DNA from: Caryophanales bacterium
GTDB lineage: Bacteria > Bacillota_I > Bacilli_A > RFN20 > CAG-826
Direction of reading: 5' to 3'
Length of the DNA: 10,327 bases
Assembly: GCA_028726925.1 (NCBI GenBank)
Contig: JAQYPI010000062.1
Coordinates: forward strand, 1 to 10,327
Shown in pieces: positions 1 through 5,765 of this stretch (its first letter is position 1; every line of letters starts with the position of its first letter). The notes under the pieces are model-generated. The model did no database searches. It was given only the letters and a program-made list of their open reading frames with translations, and had not been told where the DNA came from. Both the position numbers and the translations under genes were made by a program.

Positions 1-52
1 CACTCGGCTGTGAACCGAGCATGAACGGGTTCGACTCCCGTATCGCGCCCCA
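1..52 (+). tRNA. tRNA-His (GTG), 3' part
   Basis: The 3' two-thirds of a histidine tRNA; the acceptor 5' strand and D arm lie before the window. The anticodon stem is CTCGG (3-7) paired with CCGAG (15-19), around the 7-base loop CTGTGAA, which gives anticodon GTG. A 5-base variable loop (20-24) precedes a T arm ACGGG/CCGTT-type stem, read as ACGGG (25-29) with CCCGT (37-41), and loop TTCGACT. The acceptor 3' strand (42-48) is followed by discriminator C49, as expected for tRNA-His, where it pairs with the extra G-1. CCA is encoded at 50-52. Confidence 0.95.
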
Positions 53-65
53 CTTTCAAAAATTG

Positions 66-98
66 ACACCAATAAGAGAAAACTATTGGTGTTTTTTT
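66..98 (+). terminator. Intrinsic terminator of the tRNA-His transcript
   Basis: A perfect 9-bp inverted repeat, ACACCAATA (66-74) and TATTGGTGT (84-92), with a 9-base loop runs into a T run (92-98). It sits 13 bases after the tRNA CCA end. The stem is AT-rich but the stem plus T-run arrangement is typical. Confidence 0.85.
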
Positions 99-460
99 AT
101 TCTTATACATTCTGAAGTTTATAAACGGCGAAATCTCTTTGCTGCAAATCACCTGACATATCAATTTTTTATTTGCCAATGTGAATGTTTTTTTCGTTTG
201 AATCTGAGCAAAAATGTTGAAATTCAAATGATAAATAGGCATTGGGCTTATCGCTCAAGGACACATCCACAAAAAGCGTAAAGGAATATCAAAAGTGTAA
301 AGAGGTGTAAAAGAATATAAAAAGTGTAAAGAGTTGCAAAGCGAGGCAGAAAGCGTCAAATAAGCACAAGAGACGAAAGCAAATCCTAGACGAGGAAATA
401 TCCTTGTCGCCGCTGGTGGCTTGTCCCGTCGCCTCGCGCTTGAGGGAGCCTCGCAAACAA
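99..460. other. AT-rich gap with no recognisable gene
   Basis: This stretch lies between the tRNA terminator and the terminator of the minus-strand mrp gene. Short reading frames run through it, but none has a Shine-Dalgarno or a recognisable product. It holds a two-copy 29-bp tandem repeat (278-335) and an imperfect hairpin, GACGAGGA (389-396) with TCCTTGTC (401-408), which contains one G-T pair. No promoter pointing at a gene was found. Confidence 0.6.
278..335. repeat. 29-bp tandem repeat, two copies
   Basis: Copies at 278-306 and 307-335 differ at 3 of 29 positions (unit positions 6, 13 and 28). Both contain the core AAGTGTAAAGAG. A decayed fragment (GCAAAGCGAGG) may follow at 336-346. 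There is no dyad symmetry and no spacer, so this is not a CRISPR array. Confidence 0.8.
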
Positions 461-491
461 AAAAAGACGAGGGACATCCCATCGTCTTTTT
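461..491 (-). terminator. Intrinsic terminator of mrp
   Basis: AAAAAGACGA (461-470) pairs with TCGTCTTTTT (482-491); an inner GGG/CCC extends the stem. Read on the minus strand, the stem ends in a run of T. It begins about 15 bases after the mrp stop codon at 506-508. Confidence 0.85.
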
Positions 492-505
492 CGCAAAAGG
501 GAGGA

Positions 506-1339
506 TTAGTCGAGCGCGTGGATGGCAACGCTCAGGGAATGGAGCAATTCCCCTTCGTAGTCCTCGATGCCGCCGGCATCGCAAAGGGATGCGAGCTTTG
601 GATCAAGAGGCAAGGATTCGTAAATGGGGATGTTGAACGCCGCGGCGACGTCGCTGCTAGGCTCGCCGAAGGGGTAGATCCTCTCCCCGCAATGGGGGCA
701 AGGGAGATAGGACATGTTTTCCACGACGCCAAGGACGGGGATGTTCATCATGGAAGCCATCTTGACGGCCTTCTCGACGATTTGGGCGACGAGTTCCTGG
801 GGGCTCGTGACAACGACCGCCGCGTCGACCGGAAGCTTCTGGAAGACGGTGAGGGGGACGTCGCTCGTTCCGGGAGGCATGTCGACGTAGAGCTCGTCGA
901 TGTCCCCATAAGCACAGTTGGTCCAGAATTGCTCGATGAGGCCGGCAACGACGGGCCCGCGCCAAATGACGGGGTCCGTGCGATCCTCAAGAAGCAGGCT
1001 CAAAGACATGACCTTGATGCCGGATTTGCTTAAGCGCGGGTAGATGTTTTCCCCATCCCCTTCCGCCATCCCAGGAATCCCGAAGATGGTCGGGATGGAA
1101 GGCCCCGTGACGTCCGCGTCGAGAATGGCAACTTTCTTGCCATCGCGCATCGCGTTGGTTGCAAGAAGCGCAGTCGTGAGGGATTTGCCAACCCCGCCTT
1201 TGCCGGACATGACGGCAATCACTTTCTTGACGTTCGAAAGCGCGTTCATCGGCGCTTTCTCGATTTTGCGTTCGGCGCATGCGGCGCCGCAGGAAGAGCA
1301 GTCGTGCGTGCAATTGCTCGGATTCGGTTCTTCGGCCAT
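506..1339 (-). CDS. mrp: Mrp/Nbp35-family ATP-binding Fe-S carrier protein
   Basis: A 277-aa P-loop NTPase of the Mrp/ApbC/Nbp35 (ParA/MinD-like) family, whose members bind and hand over Fe-S clusters to apoproteins in the cytoplasm. The deviant Walker A is GKGGVGKS (46-53), and DADVTGPS follows in the next strand. CPHC at 214-217 is the family's conserved CxxC that bridges a cluster between two subunits. A short N-terminal extension carries four Cys (C10, C14, C17, C21), as in Nbp35-type and many anaerobe versions. The chosen ATG is 17 codons inside the longest frame: GAGG lies 7 bases upstream of it, and a TATAAT box overlaps the longer version. It is monocistronic, with its own promoter and terminator. 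Family assignment is secure; its target proteins cannot be read from the sequence. Confidence 0.93.
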   Translation of the reverse strand: MAEEPNPSNCTHDCSSCGAACAERKIEKAPMNALSNVKKVIAVMSGKGGVGKSLTTALLATNAMRDGKKVAILDADVTGPSIPTIFGIPGMAEGDGENIYPRLSKSGIKVMSLSLLLEDRTDPVIWRGPVVAGLIEQFWTNCAYGDIDELYVDMPPGTSDVPLTVFQKLPVDAAVVVTSPQELVAQIVEKAVKMASMMNIPVLGVVENMSYLPCPHCGERIYPFGEPSSDVAAAFNIPIYESLPLDPKLASLCDAGGIEDYEGELLHSLSVAIHALD

Positions 1340-1361
1340 AAGGTTACCTCGTTTCCGCCAT

Positions 1362-1390
1362 ATTATAGGGAAGCGGGAACGGGAATTCAT
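1362..1390 (-). promoter_or_regulatory. Sigma-A-type promoter of mrp
   Basis: On the minus strand a perfect TATAAT (1362-1367) lies 17 bases from a weak -35, ATGAAT (1385-1390, three of six matches). The predicted start near 1355 gives a leader of roughly 16 bases containing the GAGG Shine-Dalgarno. Confidence 0.7.
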
Positions 1391-1402
1391 CTTGCGTGCA
1401 TG

Positions 1403-1427
1403 AAAAAAAAGAGGGATGACCCTCTTT
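1403..1427 (-). terminator. Intrinsic terminator of the alpha/beta-hydrolase gene
   Basis: On the minus strand AAAGAGGG and CCCTCTTT form an 8-bp stem (plus-strand arms 1408-1415 and 1420-1427) with a 4-base loop, followed by eight T (1410-1403). It starts 3 bases after the hydrolase stop codon and separates that gene from mrp. Confidence 0.92.
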
Positions 1428-1429
1428 CT

Positions 1430-2263
1430 TTAGAACGGCTCGACGCAGAACGACCGGAAGAAGTCCGCGCATTCGCTCGTCCAATCCGAGATTCCCTTGC
1501 GGTCGACGGGATAATCTTTTTGGGGCGAGGTTTCGTAATCCCCGGTCGCGATGCCGTGTTCCCCACGAGGATAGATATGCAAGGCGAACGGGATGCCTTT
1601 CTCGGATAAAGCCCTCGCGTAGGAAAGGACGTTTGCCACTGGGACGGCATGGTCTTCCGCGGTCCCAAAGAGGAAGGCGGGAGGGTTCTTTTCGTTCACG
1701 TGCAAGTCGAGATCGAGTTCCGCGGCCATTTTCTCGTATTCGTCCGGATTCCGATTACCGAGCAGTTTTTGATGGGATAGTTCGTGCCCGAGGCGGTGAT
1801 TGATGACGGGATACCCTAGGCCAATCGCCTTGACGGAGGCATCGCCTTTAAAGCCGTGACGCGCTAGATCGCTCCACTCCATCGCGAGATTCCCGGTGAG
1901 GTGGCCGCCCGCGGAGAAGCCGACGACGAAGATCTCTTCGGGATTCACGTGATACTCGTTCGCGTGCTTTTTCACGTAATCGACGGCGCTTGCGAGTTCT
2001 AGAAGCGGCTCGGGATAGAACGCGCCTTGTGAGGAGCAGTGATAATGGAGGACGAAGGTCTGGAATCCCTTCGCGAGGAACCGCGCGGCGACGGGTTCGG
2101 CCTCCCTCCCCGAATTCATGATGTAAGCCCCGCCCGGGACCACGATGAGAGCAGGACGGACGAAGACGTTGTCCGGGGCATCGTTCACGCGGGTCAAGAC
2201 AAGGGGCAAAAGCGTTCCGCCTTGCAGGTTCGGATAATGGTTCTTGAGTTCGATATCGTTCAT
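1430..2263 (-). CDS. Alpha/beta-hydrolase (esterase, BD-FAE/acetyl-esterase-like)
   Basis: A 277-aa alpha/beta-hydrolase fold protein with no signal peptide, so probably cytoplasmic. VVPGGAY (41-47) is the oxyanion-hole segment, equivalent to HGGG in related esterases. GFSAGGH (115-121) is the nucleophile elbow with Ser117. Asp204 (in GTAEDHAVP) and His236 (in GEHGIA) complete the triad with normal order and spacing. The overall pattern resembles small carbohydrate esterases and feruloyl- or acetyl-esterase-like proteins often seen in gut Bacillota; removal of acyl groups from sugars is an inference and the substrate is unknown. The ATG is preceded by AGGAG with 7-base spacing. It is a single-gene unit with its own promoter and a terminator directly after the stop, and is transcribed divergently from the membrane protein gene at 2392. 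Confidence 0.9.
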   Translation of the reverse strand: MNDIELKNHYPNLQGGTLLPLVLTRVNDAPDNVFVRPALIVVPGGAYIMNSGREAEPVAARFLAKGFQTFVLHYHCSSQGAFYPEPLLELASAVDYVKKHANEYHVNPEEIFVVGFSAGGHLTGNLAMEWSDLARHGFKGDASVKAIGLGYPVINHRLGHELSHQKLLGNRNPDEYEKMAAELDLDLHVNEKNPPAFLFGTAEDHAVPVANVLSYARALSEKGIPFALHIYPRGEHGIATGDYETSPQKDYPVDRKGISDWTSECADFFRSFCVEPF

Positions 2264-2288
2264 GGAAGGGCTCCTGAGCTTTGGAAAT

Positions 2289-2317
2289 AGTCTAGGGTTT
2301 TGGGACGACTCTGTCGA
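2289..2317 (-). promoter_or_regulatory. Promoter of the alpha/beta-hydrolase gene
   Basis: On the minus strand TCGACA (2312-2317, five of six matches to TTGACA) and TAGACT (2289-2294, four of six) are 17 bases apart. Predicted start is near 2282, leaving a short leader with the AGGAG site. The -35 overlaps a small palindrome CGAC-AGA-GTCG, which could be chance. Confidence 0.6.
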
Positions 2318-2376
2318 GGCTTCCCACCTTCCTTCCTCCCATAAAGAAAAAAACGCGCAAGAAATCGAAAAACGAG

Positions 2377-2382
2377 TATAGT
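2377..2382 (+). promoter_or_regulatory. -10 box of a probably leaderless promoter
   Basis: TATAGT (2377-2382) ends 9 bases before the ATG at 2392, so transcription would begin at about 2389-2392. The intervening bases contain no Shine-Dalgarno, and no good -35 is visible at 16-18 bases spacing. Confidence 0.55.
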
Positions 2383-2391
2383 ATCCCCCGT

Positions 2392-3264
2392 ATGTGGGAT
2401 GTGGTTCTTGACGCGCTGAAGGATTCCGCCATCGTCTTCGGGGTGGTCCTTTTGCTGCATGTCCTCCTTTCCTTCTTTGAGGGGAAGATTGCCCGCGTCC
2501 TCGAGAAAAGCCGCCGTTTCGCCCCCGCCTATGGCGCGCTCTTCGGATTGGTCCCGGAATGCGGAACGAGCGTCGTCGGGGCAGACCTTTACCTTAAGGG
2601 GCACCTAACGACCGGCACCCTCGTCGCGATATTCCTCGCCTGCAGCGACGAGGCCTTGCCCATCCTTTTCAGCAATTTCGGGTCGAATTGGTATCTGTCC
2701 TTCGTCCTTCTTGGCCTCAAGATCGTTTTGGGCGCCGCCGTCGGCTTCCTCGTCGATTTGCTGCTTCGCAAGAAGAACGCCGCGGTCGAGGAGCACCTCG
2801 AGCATTGCGAGGGGGAAGAAGAGACCCACGTCGGTTGCTGCGGCCATGATATCGAAGGCGAAACGGGATCACCTATCAAAGAACACCTCGTCCATCCTCT
2901 TATCCATTCCCTCAAGATCTTCGCCTATGTTTTCGTCGTGAACCTCGCGTTCGGGACTTTGCTTTATTTCGTGGGCGAAGACGCGGTGTTCGCCTTCCTA
3001 TCGGACAACAAGGCCCTTTCGCCCCTTGCCGCCGTCCTCATCGGCATGATCCCGAACTGCGCCTCCTCGGTCTTCCTCGCGGAAGTGTTCCTCAATGGCG
3101 CTTTGCCTTTTGGGGCGCTCCTATCCGGCTTGCTCGTCAACGCGGGTCTTGGCATGTTCGTGCTCTTCCGCGCGAAAGGAAAAAGAAAGGAGGCATTGCT
3201 CATCCTCCTTGTCTTGGTGTTGACCGCTCTTGCCGCGGGATATAGCTTCCTCTACGTCTTTTAA
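2392..3264 (+). CDS. Putative metal exporter (ArsP_2/putative manganese transporter type membrane protein)
   Basis: A 290-aa polytopic membrane protein with about 8-10 hydrophobic segments in two halves. Each half carries a related motif: GLVPECGTSVV (53-62 region, P55/C57) followed by ADLYLKG, and GMIPNCASSVF (208-218, P211/C213) followed by AEVFLNG. This is an internal duplication and would give an inverted or tandem two-fold transporter core. Between them lies a hydrophilic loop (about 127-165) rich in His, Cys and acidic residues (H135, H138, C139, H146, C149, C150, H152), a plausible metal-binding site. The layout matches the putative 10-TM heavy-metal exporter family (Pfam ArsP_2), which is annotated as arsenic efflux or manganese transporter; the substrate is not proven. 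No in-frame ATG, GTG or TTG and no Shine-Dalgarno is visible just upstream. It is convergent with the DJ-1-like gene, sharing TTAA at the stops. Confidence 0.8.
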   Translation: MWDVVLDALKDSAIVFGVVLLLHVLLSFFEGKIARVLEKSRRFAPAYGALFGLVPECGTSVVGADLYLKGHLTTGTLVAIFLACSDEALPILFSNFGSNWYLSFVLLGLKIVLGAAVGFLVDLLLRKKNAAVEEHLEHCEGEEETHVGCCGHDIEGETGSPIKEHLVHPLIHSLKIFAYVFVVNLAFGTLLYFVGEDAVFAFLSDNKALSPLAAVLIGMIPNCASSVFLAEVFLNGALPFGALLSGLLVNAGLGMFVLFRAKGKRKEALLILLVLVLTALAAGYSFLYVF

Positions 3265-3809
3265 GCGAGGCCTTTCGTCCCGGGCTCGATGCGCTTGAGC
3301 GCCTCTTCCCCGAGGAGGTAGACGATGATTTCCGAGCCGAAGTCGAGGCTATAGGCCATCGAATGGCCCGTGATCACGTTCCCGTCTCGGATGGCGCCTA
3401 CGTCGATATAGGTCCCGTTTCCCCTTTGGAATCCGGGGAAGCAGGTGTATTTCTTGCCATCAAGAATCCCGAGTTCCCCCAAAATCGAGGGAGCCGCGCA
3501 GATGGCGAAGACGCCTTTGCCTTTTTGGAAATAATCCAGTGCCATGTCGCGCACGATCTTGCTCGCGCCGAGATTATCGACTCCGACCTTTCCCCCGGGA
3601 AGGATCAAGAAATCCCCGTCCGCGGGATCGATTTCCTTCATCGCGCAATCCGCGAGGACGCTGACCCCGCAAGAAGAGAGAACCGCCTGCGCATCCGAGA
3701 TCGATACCGTTTTTACGTCGATCTGATGCGTCCTGCGCAGAAGGTCGAGCGTACCAAGGGCTTCCGTGACCTCGAATCCATCCGCGAGCAACAACCATCC
3801 ATGAAGCAT
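3261..3809 (-). CDS. DJ-1/PfpI family protein
   Basis: A 182-aa protein covering the full length of the DJ-1/ThiJ/YajL type. It opens with the typical LLLADGFE strand containing the conserved Glu13. The nucleophile elbow AICAAP holds Cys104, equivalent to Cys106 and Glu18 of human DJ-1, and LILPGG precedes it. Members are described as glyoxalase/deglycase-like or oxidative-stress proteins; the exact activity here is an inference. Start choice: GGAGG sits 8 bases before the ATG at 3809, whereas an ATG five codons upstream has no properly spaced site. The stop overlaps that of the convergent transporter gene by four bases, with no hairpin terminator between them, so readthrough would give overlapping antisense RNA. 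Confidence 0.92.
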   Translation of the reverse strand: MLHGWLLLADGFEVTEALGTLDLLRRTHQIDVKTVSISDAQAVLSSCGVSVLADCAMKEIDPADGDFLILPGGKVGVDNLGASKIVRDMALDYFQKGKGVFAICAAPSILGELGILDGKKYTCFPGFQRGNGTYIDVGAIRDGNVITGHSMAYSLDFGSEIIVYLLGEEALKRIEPGTKGLA

Positions 3810-3895
3810 ACCGTCATCCTCCATCCTTCGTCCCCATATCTTAATGCTATTTCCGGCAAAACGTTTCGGGAATGCGTTTCCCCGCCCGGAAAAGA

Positions 3896-3923
3896 AAAGG
3901 GAATCGTCCTATGGATTCCCTTT
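3896..3923 (-). terminator. Hairpin terminator, better in the minus direction
   Basis: A perfect 10-bp inverted repeat, AAAGGGAATC (3896-3905) and GATTCCCTTT (3914-3923), with an 8-base loop. On the minus strand it is followed by TTTTCTTTTCC, on the plus strand only by TTTCGAATTG. The first minus-strand gene upstream of it is the peptidase-like gene ending at 4105, so it probably ends that transcript after it has run antisense through the 53-aa ORF. Confidence 0.75.
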
Positions 3924-3934
3924 CGAATTGATTG

Positions 3935-3940
3935 TTAAAT
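3935..3940 (+). promoter_or_regulatory. Possible -10 box for a leaderless 53-aa ORF
   Basis: TTAAAT (3935-3940), four of six matches to consensus, is placed so that the predicted start base is the A of ATG at 3947. A TG dinucleotide lies just upstream. No Shine-Dalgarno lies between, the same arrangement as upstream of the gene at 2392. Confidence 0.4.
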
Positions 3941-3946
3941 AGTCGC

Positions 3947-4108
3947 ATGTACCAAAAGAAGAAGAAGCCGTATAAGAAACCGTGGTCTTCCCCTTCCACC
4001 ATCAAGAAATCCTTGACGGGAGAGGACATCGACATGCTTCACGAATCCCGGCAACGGGGTCTTGGGTCGCAAAGCACGTCCTACAAAGACGATATCGACG
4101 GGGCTTAA
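3947..4108 (+). CDS. Small basic hypothetical protein (53 aa)
   Basis: No family is recognised. The 53-residue frame starts MYQKKKKPYKKPW, a strongly basic Pro/Tyr/Lys-rich head, continues with a mixed polar middle (SLTGEDIDMLHES), and ends acidic (SYKDDIDGA). It has no membrane segment and no Cys. Reasons to think it is real: codon choice resembles its neighbours (AAG, GAC, ATC), its TAA overlaps the convergent gene's stop in the same TTAA way as the transporter/DJ-1 pair, and a -10-like box is placed for leaderless transcription. Against: it is short, has no Shine-Dalgarno, and lies antisense to the probable 3' tail of the peptidase-like transcript. Basic head plus acidic tail could suit nucleic-acid or ribosome contact, but that is a guess. 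Confidence 0.5.
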   Translation: MYQKKKKPYKKPWSSPSTIKKSLTGEDIDMLHESRQRGLGSQSTSYKDDIDGA

Positions 4109-4656
4109 AGCTCCTCTTCAACGACGCGCAGCAACGCATCGACCATGTCATAGGATTCCCGAAGCGGGAAATCGTTCTCGAGGGGGATGTGGACGAGCAA
4201 CGCGTCTTTTCCTTCGTTCAAGGCGAGGAAATAGGCCGCGTTGTCCATGAAGCGACCCCCATCCATGGAAATGGAGGAATAGACCCCTTCCTGAAGGAGA
4301 ATCTCGACGATGTGGGAAACGTCGAAGCGGACGCGCAAGGAATGGGCCGCCCCCGGGACGACTTCCTGGCCCGCGCGGGTTTCCTCATCCGCATCCGGAA
4401 GCGAGGTCTCGTATTCCTCGTTGTAGGCGAATTGCTCGAGGGTCGGGGAGTGGCGGAACGGGGAGACGTTCAAGATGAGGACGCCATCCGGGTTCTTTTC
4501 CGCCAAGGCTTTGCGAAGGGTTTCTTCGGAACGCTTCCACGAGAAAGGAAGCAGCAAGGTCTCGACGTTCGGGCGGTTCAGCCTCGCGAGGATCTGCTCC
4601 GCCGGATTGCTCGGATGATCGGCATAAGCGGGAAAAGCGCAAACTAGGATTTTCAT
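4105..4656 (-). CDS. Pyroglutamyl-peptidase I (C15) homologue lacking the catalytic Cys
   Basis: A 183-aa protein, slightly shorter than the usual 200-215 aa of the family. The opening MKILVCAFPAYADHPSNP matches the MKILVTGFEPFGG..NPS start of pyroglutamyl peptidase I, which removes N-terminal pyroglutamate from peptides. R68 and E74 in RHSPTLEQFAYN fit the family's GR..I..ER.A.N region with the catalytic Glu, and H156 in LLVHIPL fits the catalytic His. At the nucleophile motif (family: S..AG.Y.CN) the sequence is SMDGGRFMDN, so Asp138 (codon GAC) stands where Cys is required. The fold is therefore probable but normal cysteine-peptidase activity is unlikely. The ATG has AGGAGGG 5 bases upstream and its own promoter. 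The stop shares TTAA with the 53-aa ORF. Confidence 0.82.
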   Translation of the reverse strand: MKILVCAFPAYADHPSNPAEQILARLNRPNVETLLLPFSWKRSEETLRKALAEKNPDGVLILNVSPFRHSPTLEQFAYNEEYETSLPDADEETRAGQEVVPGAAHSLRVRFDVSHIVEILLQEGVYSSISMDGGRFMDNAAYFLALNEGKDALLVHIPLENDFPLRESYDMVDALLRVVEEEL

Positions 4657-4687
4657 GGAAACCCTCCTATTTTGTTTTGATGCCTTT

Positions 4688-4716
4688 AGTATAACCCCTC
4701 GCCACAGAAATGCAAA
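4688..4716 (-). promoter_or_regulatory. Promoter of the peptidase-like gene
   Basis: On the minus strand TTTGCA (4711-4716, four of six) and TATACT (4688-4693, five of six) are 17 bases apart. The predicted start near 4681 gives a leader of about 25 bases with the AGGAGGG site. The -35 lies inside one arm of the inverted repeat 4711-4747. Confidence 0.7.
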
Positions 4717-4747
4717 AAAATAAGCCGACCCGCTTTCACTTTTTGCA
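4711..4747. repeat. Inverted repeat overlapping the -35 box
   Basis: TGCAAAAA (4711-4718) and TTTTTGCA (4740-4747) form an 8-bp inverted repeat with a 21-base spacer. The left arm covers the -35 of the peptidase-like gene, so it could be an operator; AT-rich sequence makes chance plausible. Confidence 0.35.
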
Positions 4748-4836
4748 AATCAAAAATGCCGAAGATATCGAAAGAATTCAAACCTAAAAAGGATGAAAAG
4801 GATGGTCTTTCGTCACAAAAAGTAGGATGAGTAAAA

Positions 4837-5625
4837 TTAGCGCGGCAGATGGAAGAAGGCTTCTGCGTTCTTGCCCATCAGCTTCTCATATTGCTTTTTG
4901 GGAAGGCCAACTTCGTTTTTGAAATAGCTCGCGTAGAGGGGGTTCGCCAAGGTGCCCTTGCCGTCGATCGGGTTGTCCGTGCCGAAGAAAATGCGGTCTT
5001 CTCCGACTTCATCGATGACCTTTTTCGCCGTGGCCATGTCGACCCAGGCGGTATCGCAATAGATGTTGGGATGCTCTTTCATGACCTCGATCGCGCATTC
5101 ATGGTTGCTGCAAAGCTCGAGGTGCGCGGCGATGAAGCGGACCTTGGGGAATCGTCCCGCGACGTCCGCAAGGTATTTGATGGAAGAATAGATGTCCATC
5201 GCGGTATGGACCAAGACGGGCAATCCCTCTTTTTCGGCGAGGCGATAATATTCATCCATCCTCGGATCGTTGATTTTGACCTGCGCGGTATAGGGATGGA
5301 ATTTCAAGCCGTAGATGTCATCGCGATGCTCGTGGATATATTCCCGGAGTTTCGGCGTAACTTTCTCATCGTGGGGGCGGATCCAGAAATAGCCGCCGAT
5401 GCGAGAAGGGTTCGCGCGCTGGAAAGCCAGGAGTTCTTCGTGAATCGCCACGGAATCTAGACCCCTGGGGGTTTCATCCCCGACGCTTGGGAATTCCGCC
5501 GCGTCGCAATGGGACACAAGCGTGAACCGGATCCCATGGTTTTCCATGGAGGTGAGAATGGCTTCTTCCGTGTCGTTTAGGGTTGGCCAAGAAGCGATGT
5601 GGCCGTGGATATCAATCGCTTTCAT
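4837..5625 (-). CDS. Metal-dependent amidohydrolase (amidohydrolase-2 / TIM-barrel type)
   Basis: A 262-aa soluble hydrolase of the amidohydrolase superfamily, closest in look to the amidohydrolase-2 (ACMSD-like) branch, which includes decarboxylases and hydrolases acting on carboxylate or lactone substrates. The metal-binding HxH is DIHGH (H7, H9) at the end of strand 1. GLKFHP (K108/H110), PVLVHT (H140), AAHLE (H168) and FFGTDNP (D217) follow in the family order, with Asp217 the expected general base/metal ligand after the last strands. The substrate cannot be told from sequence. The ATG is the natural start: the HxH lies only six residues in. A weak AGGA lies 8 bases upstream, inside a small hairpin. 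It stands 180 bases upstream of the peptidase-like gene, which has its own promoter, so the two need not be an operon. No clear terminator was seen after its stop. Confidence 0.9.
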   Translation of the reverse strand: MKAIDIHGHIASWPTLNDTEEAILTSMENHGIRFTLVSHCDAAEFPSVGDETPRGLDSVAIHEELLAFQRANPSRIGGYFWIRPHDEKVTPKLREYIHEHRDDIYGLKFHPYTAQVKINDPRMDEYYRLAEKEGLPVLVHTAMDIYSSIKYLADVAGRFPKVRFIAAHLELCSNHECAIEVMKEHPNIYCDTAWVDMATAKKVIDEVGEDRIFFGTDNPIDGKGTLANPLYASYFKNEVGLPKKQYEKLMGKNAEAFFHLPR

Positions 5626-5638
5626 CAGGATTTTCCTG
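5626..5638 (-). promoter_or_regulatory. Shine-Dalgarno inside a 5-bp hairpin, amidohydrolase leader
   Basis: Directly before the ATG the minus strand reads CAGGA-AAA-TCCTG, a perfect 5-bp stem that contains the only Shine-Dalgarno-like bases (AGGA). It could dampen translation; the stem is short and the 3-base loop tight. Confidence 0.4.
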
Positions 5639-5646
5639 CCGTATTC

Positions 5647-5655
5647 ATTGTATCA
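5647..5655 (-). promoter_or_regulatory. Extended -10 promoter of the amidohydrolase gene
   Basis: On the minus strand TGATACAAT gives a TACAAT -10 (5647-5652) with the extended TGn motif (5653-5655). No good -35 is found 16-18 bases upstream, as usual for extended -10 promoters. The predicted start near 5640 leaves a leader of only about 15 bases. Confidence 0.65.
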
Positions 5656-5765
5656 CCCTGAACAATCTAGGGTAGGAGAAATGAATGCGTAGTATTTGAA
5701 AAAATAGGGGATTTCCCACAAACCAAAGGGGGCGTGTATGCGTTTTTCAAAAAAAGAGCCAAAGC

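Noticed and set aside
278..335. CRISPR array
   Set aside because: Repeats are directly adjacent with no spacers and no cas genes are in the window.
404..1033. A 209-codon plus-strand frame over mrp
   Set aside because: Antisense shadow of a gene with Walker A and CxxC motifs; composition is Asp/Gly/Val-rich without family resemblance.
3847..4035. A 62-codon minus-strand frame opposite the 53-aa ORF
   Set aside because: Runs through the hairpin 3896-3923, is Phe-rich low complexity and lacks a ribosome site.
3982..4647. A 221-codon plus-strand frame over the peptidase-like gene
   Set aside because: Antisense shadow; no ribosome site, and the minus frame has the C15-family pattern, promoter and AGGAGGG.
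4756..4830. A 24-codon plus-strand ORF (MPKISKEFKPKKDEKDG...)
   Set aside because: No Shine-Dalgarno and no properly placed -10 for leaderless expression; too short to judge.
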